Shown here: positions 57,966-64,000 of the stretch, piece by piece
Layout: each line of letters opens with the position of its first letter
Position numbering within the stretch: the stretch's first letter is position 1
Assembly: GCA_019096065.1 (NCBI GenBank)
Contig: JAGUCH010000003.1
Coordinates: 310,001 to 374,000 of the forward strand
Source of the DNA: Paracyclopina nana
Taxonomy: Eukaryota > Arthropoda > Copepoda > Cyclopoida > Cyclopettidae
Length of the DNA stretch: 64,000 nucleotides
Direction of reading: 5' to 3'
Position numbers and translations under genes: made by a program
The notes under the pieces: model-generated
Databases searched by the model: none
What the model was told of the DNA's origin: nothing
Seen by the model: the letters and a program-made list of their open reading frames with translations, nothing else

Positions 57966-58947
57966 ATGGCTATTCTTGCACCTTTTCTGCTGGCAAATGC
58001 TGCCACTTTGATTGAAACTGCATTTGTCCTTCTCACATTTTTCATCTCTTGGCAATTCTTTTTCAATAAGGAAAGGCCTGCAAATCCTTCAAGAGAGAGG
58101 AGAAATAGCACCAACAAAGCAATATTTGAAGCTACTAATTATGAAGAAAGTGATACTGAGGAAGATGATCCCATTTTACCAGCTGATTTAGTACACCACC
58201 CAGTCAACTTTGAAAGGCTCTCAGAGGAAGAAATGCTATCTCGGTCCTTTGACTTTTACAAATTGATTGACAAAAGAAGATCAATCCGGAAATTCAGCCC
58301 TGACCCAATTCCCATGGAAGTTGTAAAAAACGTCATCTTAGCAGCTGGAACAGCTCCAAGTGGTGCCCACACTGAGCCTTGGACTTATGTGGTGGTAAGC
58401 CATTGCATAATTCTTAATTTGCAAATTAATAATGCTTGGCCAGGTGACAAGTGCAGAGGTGAAGTCGCAAGTTCGAGAGATTGTGGAGCAGGAAGAGCTG
58501 ATCAACTATGAAAAAAGAATGGGCAAACGGTGGACAACCGATTTGAAGCCACTTGGGACCAATTGGCAGAAACCATATTTGCAAGAGGCTCCAGCTTTGA
58601 TTTTGCTCTTCAAGCAGACATATGGATTGACACCTGAAGGCCGCAAAAAGAACCACTACTACAATGAAATATCCTGCTCAATTTCTGCAGGTAATTAACT
58701 TGCCAAGCATACTGAATGTCTACTTTATGATGCTTTTACAGGGCTGCTGCTGGCTGCAATTCACCAAGCAGGACTTGCCACTCTGACATCAACTCCACTC
58801 AACTGTGGACCAGCTCTGAGGACTTTACTTGAGAGACCTTCAAATGAGAAACTTCTCATGCTTTTGCCTATTGGGTACCCAGCACCAGATGCAACAGTTC
58901 CTGGCTTGCACAGAAAGAAAATTGATGAAATCATGGTGCTGATGTGA
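57966..58947 (+). CDS. IYD: Iodotyrosine deiodinase (halotyrosine dehalogenase)
   Basis: Three exons, 57966-58394, 58444-58690 and 58742-58947, join in phase to give 293 residues (human 289). It belongs to the nitroreductase fold. An N-terminal transmembrane segment spans about residues 12-33, followed by an acidic linker. FMN contacts are RRSIR at 104-108 and the [16 protein letters not shown] stretch; the active-site lid is [11 protein letters not shown] and the flavin loop is TSTPLNCGP. The enzyme reductively removes iodine (or other halogens) from mono- and di-halotyrosine using FMN and NADPH. Arthropods lack a thyroid, so the substrate may be bromo- or chlorotyrosine. The ATG at 57966 was chosen over the upstream non-ATG codons. 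An AATAAA occurs at 59037-59042. Confidence 0.95.
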
Positions 58948-59149
58948 GAAAAAACTAACTTAAATTGCATAAGGTAATTCAAAGCCTTCAAAATGTAAGT
59001 AGTGCTCCTAATCTTGCACAAAACAAAAGGTAAAGAATAAAATAGTTCAATTATTTGACTTCACACCTATATATAGTCTTGTTCAATTTAAGCTTTTTTA
59101 GGGCGCACATCAGAATTACTCAAAAACTGCTTAAAAAGCACGTACAGCT

Positions 59150-60490
59150 TTCATGAATCGTTTGGTGGACACGGACATACAGTATTCGTCGCGCGTAAAG
59201 TCGCGCTTAAATTCGCGCTTAAAGTCGCGCGTAAAGTCGCGCGTAAAATTGCGCGCACATACAGTACTCGTCGCGAGTAAAGTAGAGCGCACATGCAACA
59301 CTCGTTGTGCAGTATATGCAGTACTTGTGATGGATAAAATCGCGCGCAAATGTAGCACACGTCAAGTGTAAAATCGCGCACGCATCCAGCACTCGTCGCG
59401 CGTAAAATTGAGCGCACACACTGCACTCGTCGCGGGTTTAGGCGAGCGCACATGCAATACTCGTTGCATTTGCAGTACTTGTCAAGGGTAAAATCGCGAA
59501 CAAGTGCATTCCTCGTCAAATAAACTAAATACCGCAAACAAACGCAACGCAATGCACACTACTAAATACCGCACAAAGCTAAAAAATGGAGATGCATTTG
59601 AAAAATTGACGCGCAATTATTCTTATACACTAATATTTAATATAAATTGGCTGCCAGTGAGTGACGTCTCTGACTAACCCGTACATACAGGTCTTTAGCA
59701 GGGAAGTGATTTGGTCTTAAGTGTAAACTATTTTTCAATGATGGAACCGGGCTAAAGCAATTTTTATGGTTGCAAAATGAGAATTTGGCGACGAGACAGA
59801 ATTTCTCATGCCCATGAAAATGGCTTTTTGAACCACCATCAAAATGGCTTGTAAGTGCCAAACAATGATTTTCTGTTGCTTTGCAAGTAAGCCAATTTTG
59901 GATAAAAAATGGACCTTTAGTAAGTATATAGTAGGCAAACATACTAAATGCCGCACACACTTATATAAAACGGCAAAAAATGGCTAAAAAAACAGATTCT
60001 GATGGAGCTGTCACAATTCACACACTAATATATGTATGAAATCATGCTTACTAGTGTTTCTAGATAATAAAAAAAATAATTTATGTTTTCCTCTGGCCTG
60101 TTTCATACGTTCATTGATGTGATATATAATATTATATTACAAGTAGTGTGCATTGCGTTGCGTTTGTGTGCGGTATTTAGTATGTACCAATACTTGTGGC
60201 GCGAATGTAGCAATCGTCAAGAGTACAAGTTGCGCGCACATGCAGCGCACTCGTTTAAGGTAAAGTCGCGCAGACATGCCGCACTCGTCGCGCGCAGATG
60301 CCGCACTCGTCGCGCGCACATGCAGCGCACTCGTTTAAGGTAAAGTCGCGCAGACATGCCGCACTCGTCGCGCGCAGATGCCGCACTCGTCGCGCGCACA
60401 TGCAGCGCACTCGTTTAAGGTAAAGTCGCGCAGACATGCCGCACTCATCGCGCTTAAAGACGCGTGCGCATGCAGTACTCGTGACGCGCT
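59150..60490. repeat. CpG-rich repeat arrays flanking an inverted pair
   Basis: Two arrays (about 59170-59520 and 60185-60490) contain phrases such as 'actcgtcgcgcgtaaa' and 'taaagtcgcgc', in sharp contrast to the AT-rich surroundings. In the right array an 80-bp unit starts at 60241, 60321 and 60401; the first two copies are identical. Between the arrays, 59530-59575 and 60144-60180 are inverted repeats of each other ('accgcaaacaaacgcaacg'). The middle (59600-60140) is ordinary AT-rich sequence with 'gtacatacaggtcttta' as at 29745. No gene is seen. Confidence 0.85.
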
Positions 60491-60581
60491 CTTGAGCACT
60501 TCATGGAGCACATTTCTGCTGGGGCAAAAATGCAGGATTTTTGATAAGAATTTCTCTTAGAGAGTAAGGATGAGCGCGTTT

Positions 60582-60587
60582 TTTATT
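60582..60587 (-). terminator. AATAAA overlapping BTB-gene stop codon
   Basis: The minus strand reads AGC TAA TAA AAA; the last two bases of the first TAA stop start an AATAAA hexamer. Confidence 0.45.
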
Positions 60588-62607
60588 AGCTTGCTTTAGG
60601 CTCCGAGGGAGATTTAGATTGCTCAGGAGGAGACTTGGATTGCTCAATGGGAGACTCACTTTGCTCCCTATGAGGCCTGGATTGCTGGCTTGGAGATGGA
60701 GATTGCTCTCTGGGAGGCTCAGCTGGCTCCAATGGAGCTTTAGATTGCTTCATGGGAGACTTGGTTTGCTCCAAAGGAGTTTTGGATGGTCCCATGGGAG
60801 ATTTAGGTTGCTCCCTTGGAGATCTCGACTGGTCCATTGGAGATTTACAATGCTCACTTGGAGATTTGGATTTCTCCCTTGGAGATTTGGATTTCTCCCC
60901 TGTTGGAGATTTGGATCTTGGAGACTCAGGTTGCTCCCTTCGAGTTTGTTCAAGGCTACGCTCCCTGTTGCGCCTGATCAATTCCTTGAGGTCCTCTTGG
61001 CGCTCAATGTAGGCCTGGCAGAACTTCTCCATGAACTCCGCAGTGAAGAATGGAGGAAACTGCGTGGTGCCTTCCAAGGTCACCACGGTGGCTCCCTCAA
61101 GCCTGCCATTGGGCAGGGTAGGCCGATCCTCCCATCCTGGTTGTGGATGGTTGACCAGGCTGGACGTTGGCACCAACGTCAGCCTTGCAGGCTCTTTGGT
61201 GTCCTCATTGGCGTCATCATTATCGTCGTCGTCGTCTAAAAGTAGGTCATTGGTGGGCTCAGCAGTCTTTTCAGTGTTGTCCGAAGCGTCAGAAAATTCC
61301 GGGAGCGACACCGATCCTTCTTGACTTGTCATCGCGCTGGACCGAGACGAGCTCGGCGTTGGACGTTGGTCATGATCATCCTTGACGGAGTATTCGGATT
61401 GGGCGTGGTCAGAAGATCGCCCATCTTCATTGTCAACCTTGGCCCGTTTCTTCGGAGCCTTCCTCTTCCTGCCTAATTTAAAGTAATTAATTAAAGTAAT
61501 TATAATGATTTATGGCATACTTTTCATCTCCTCTGACAGTGTGGAGTTGGTCGTGGTGGTTTCTTCGCTGGATGATTGCTCACAGCCCTCGTGTGGAAGA
61601 TGATTGTACTTGCTCTTCTTCTTCCGCTTGCTCGCGTGGTGAGCAAAGATGTGAGGCTGCAACCTGCATAGCCCAACAATTTGCAGCTCATCCGCAGCCC
61701 GCATCACCCCCACAATATCCTTGAATGATTAACTAGTTTTCATCAGCTATGGCAACTCCAGGCTTATATAAACTCACACTTTCGGGCACATTGACCTCGC
61801 CCTTGTAGATGTAGTCCATGAGGTAGGAGAACTCCTTGGGCGAGCACATGTCAATGGAGATGCAGAGGAAGTTTTGCGCCAGGGTTCCGCATTTGGGAGG
61901 CAGGCAAATGCTCGTGATTTTCTCCTTGAAGTAATTGGAGGCCACGGAGAGAAGGACCCGGTGGGCTGGAAAGGCTGTGCCTCGGACCATCACGTTCATG
62001 TCGATCAGTTGCTTATTCTACATATAGCATAAATTGTACTTTTTGCTCCAACTCGAACAGTTCAGCTCACCTCTCTGTAATTCTGGAAGGCCTCGTAGAG
62101 CAGAGCTCCGTGGAGGCTCTCCTGGATGTGATAGGAGTTTGGCCCGCTTTCGTTGGGGAAGAGCACAAGGGGATGGTCATTGTCGTGTCGGTACTCTGGC
62201 TTGAGGATGAGCGCTGGTCGCCGAACCGGATGGCCTTGGGGAGGCATTTGAGGCAGGAGCAGAGGCGGGGGCCTCTCCGGCATTGGGAAGGGGGGCAAAT
62301 TGATGAGGGGGCCTTGGGGGGCCATCCTTGGACTGTGTGGTCTTCGCACCTGATGAGGATGCATCATGGGTGGCGGCAAAAAAGGCCGATGCATTTGGAG
62401 CCTTTGCATCATGTGCAGGTGGGGGTGCATTTGCAGCATGTGAGGGAACATCTGGGGCATGTTGGCACGCATGTACTGCATGAACAGCTCGGGCCGCATG
62501 CCACTGCGGACCATCATGGGGGCAAAGCCCCTCAGAAAATCCTGGTAGGCCGCCGGGGGCATGAGAAAGGGCGGCAAGTTCGGGGGGAGATTGTTGCGGG
62601 GGTCCAT
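60586..62607 (-). CDS. BTB-domain protein with SP-rich repeat tail
   Basis: Four exons on the minus strand, 62607-62071, 62017-61778, 61719-61521 and 61472-60586, join in phase to give 620 residues. The first ~160 residues are rich in Met, Pro and His. A BTB/POZ domain follows at about 165-290 (MVRGTAFPAHRVLLSVASNY, YIYKGEVNVPE, MRAADELQIVGL), of the type in tramtrack/broad-like transcription factors that dimerise through BTB. A Lys/Arg cluster (SKRKKKSK, SRKRKAPKKR) is a likely nuclear signal. The C-terminus has about 17 imperfect repeats of 8 residues like SPxEQSK, coded by a 24-bp tandem repeat. No zinc finger is found in this model. Zinc fingers lie just upstream on the same strand at 62725-63984, in what I take to be a separate gene. 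The ATG at 62607 is the first in-frame ATG. Confidence 0.82.
60598..60935 (-). repeat. 24-bp coding tandem repeat (SPxEQSK)
   Basis: Units close to 'ggagatttggattgctcc' plus six bases repeat with a 24-bp period on the plus strand, encoding Ser-Pro-rich octads on the minus strand. The Ser-Pro pairs are conserved while other positions vary, as in proline-directed kinase target arrays. Confidence 0.85.
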
Positions 62608-62724
62608 CTTCAAATTTGTGACAAATGAGAATAAAAACGACTGAGACGAGCTGCTCAATGTAAAAATGAGACAATTCAGTTATTATGCAAAACATATGGT
62701 TCTTTACAAGACAAAATACTGTGA

Positions 62725-64000
62725 TCAGTTTTCTTCAGTCATCGATTCTTCGTCGTCATCTAGCTTGAGCATGGGCTCCTCGTTGTCCACTACTGCATCG
62801 GGGTGGAGGCTGGTGATGTGCTGAGACAAGTCCTGCTCGGACCTGAACGTGATTGAGCAGTGCGGGCACTGGTTGCCAGCATGGGCCAGGCTCATGTGCT
62901 TGCGCAAGTTGGTCTTTTGGGCGAAGCGTGACCCGCACGTGGGGCACTTGAAGCTTTTGTGGCCGCGATGGTAGAGCAGGTGCGACTTGAGGTTCTCCTG
63001 CGTCAGGAACTGCTTGCCGCAAATCGTGCACTTGTTCAGGCTGAAACGCAATTCTGGTTATACAGACTGTCCCGGAGATTTCTGCACACTTAGAAATCAA
63101 AAGTGAGTGTTACAAATTAAGGAAATATTAGACACAATGGATATCATTGGAAAGCTTGAATCTTTGGCCATCTTTTTTTGCTTCAATGGATAAAAGAAAT
63201 TTTAAAAAATGAGAAAACTTAATTTTCCTGAGGTACCCTTAATTTTTCTCCCAAAAAAGGAAATTTGCCAAAACCGGCTATTATTGACCAAATTTTCAGC
63301 TAAGCTAATCCTGGCTATTTTTTGGCACTTTTTCATGAAAAAAAAATCTTGCAGCACTGTGCTGGCTCATCAGAAAGAATATTTTTCAGTAAAAAGAAAA
63401 AAGACGATTAGGCCACTGCCTACTAAAAATGTTTCAAAATTAGTGCTTTTTAAATGTTTAAAAACATCAAATCTTTGGGATTTTTTGTTTATGAAGATCA
63501 AATGTTTCAACCAATTTTATGTGATATTGAATAAATAATTTTTTTGTGAAAGCGACTATTCATAAAAAAAAAATCAGTGAAAATGGGCATGAATTTGGAG
63601 TAACTATCAATTTTGTGGTCTAAATCAAAATTTGAATTCATACTTTTTGAAAATTAAAAAAGATGGCTTAGGTTTCAAGCTTTCCAACGGTATCCATTGT
63701 GTCTAGTATTTCCAAAAGTTTTAACACAATAAACTTTTGATTTCAAAGTGTACAGAAATCTCTGGGACAGACTGTATAGTAACTCATGCGGGAATAAAGC
63801 TAAAGTGTGCAGTACTTGGACGGAACCGGAGATTTCACAGCAGAAGGTTTCGGAGGACTCTTGGCGGAGGGAGTTGTCTTCACCAGTGATTGGTGGCTCG
63901 TTTTTTTGGCGGGCTCTCCATGCGAGTCCCTCATGTGGACGGAGAGGACGGATTTCGTGGTGAAAGCTGCGGAGCAATGGGTGCACTTGAACCCCTCGGC
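62725..64000 (-). CDS. C2H2 zinc-finger protein, 3' part
   Basis: Runs off the right edge, so the N-terminus is missing. Two exons are seen: 64000-63816 (open to the edge) and 63040-62725. They join in phase across donor GTACTG and acceptor TTTCAG. The upstream exon has one finger (CTHCSAAFTTKSVLSVHMRDSH without its last residues) and a Lys/Ser/Pro linker. The last exon has three fingers starting CTICGKQF, CPTCGSRF and CPHCSITF, then an acidic tail (DNEEPMLKLDDDEES). C2H2 fingers bind DNA or RNA. The donor is weak; without splicing the first exon would stop at 63801-63803. It could also be an alternative part of the neighbouring BTB gene, though the order (fingers before BTB) is unusual. An inverted-repeat element fills most of the intron. 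Confidence 0.78.
63061..63776. mobile_element. TA-flanked long-TIR MITE in zinc-finger intron
   Basis: The ends 'tacagactgtccc' and 'gggacagactgta' start inverted arms of about 130 bp (63061-63190 and 63645-63776, including 'gacacaatggata' and 'ggaaagcttgaa'). TA dinucleotides flank both ends (63059-63060 and 63777-63778), as in Tc1/mariner insertions. The interior has no transposase, so it is non-autonomous. It fills almost the whole 775-bp intron. Confidence 0.88.

Overview
This is nuclear DNA of a eukaryote, almost certainly an arthropod. Genes are split by GT-AG introns, many only 50-60 nt long. One gene belongs to the MH2-domain Expansion family, which I know from arthropods, and two loci look like small secreted-peptide genes with TATA boxes. 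The DNA is AT-rich, with large gene-free stretches full of inverted-repeat elements and tandem repeats. I cannot place it more finely; a mite or a small crustacean would fit. No rRNA, CRISPR or bacterial operon structure is visible. All gene models are hand-spliced from phase-consistent GT-AG junctions.

Layout. 1-2016: repeats only. 2017-4409 (+): a short myosin light-chain kinase-like kinase with a near-perfect palindrome in its second intron. 5363-8833 (+): a uronyl/heparan 2-O-sulfotransferase-like Golgi enzyme, with a duplicated 5' flank and decayed tandem copies of one exon in its last intron. 8.9-26.8 kb: a gene desert with AT minisatellites, six ~150-bp tandem units, a four-copy dispersed element and one copy of a composite tRNA-like element. 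26832-32822 (+): an Expansion-like MH2 protein whose 3.9-kb first intron holds seven ~157-bp repeats. 33166-34130 (-): an unrecognised secreted protein. 34980-36618 (+) DAP3/mRPS29 and 36956-40189 (-) RECQL5 converge on a 322-bp tandem duplication. A hAT-like element lies just upstream of RECQL5, followed by a 1.2-kb satellite. 43409-44186 (+): a small secreted peptide. 44267-52069 (-): an ORP3/6/7-type oxysterol-binding protein with PH, FFAT and ORD parts, whose introns carry two composite tRNA-like elements. 52829-54069 (+) ARPC1. 54461-55009 (-) SRP14. 55653-56066 (-): a probable multi-peptide neuropeptide precursor. 56283-57124 (+) CutC. 57121-57494 (-): a small poly-Asn membrane protein. 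57966-58947 (+): iodotyrosine deiodinase. 59.1-60.5 kb: CpG-rich repeats. 60586-62607 (-): a BTB-domain protein with an SP-rich repeat tail. 62725-64000 (-): the 3' part of a C2H2 zinc-finger gene with a TA-flanked inverted-repeat element in its intron.

The genes are mostly unrelated housekeeping functions (mitochondrial ribosome, DNA repair, lipid transfer, actin nucleation, signal recognition particle) and do not form a pathway. The most unusual material is (1) the neuropeptide-like precursor at 55.7-56.1 kb, with five short peptides sharing a Y-x-W core; (2) a repeat family in which tRNA-like sequence lies between terminal inverted repeats and is followed by a long hairpin; (3) recent local duplications that copy exon ends; and (4) four genes whose stop codon overlaps the AATAAA polyadenylation signal.
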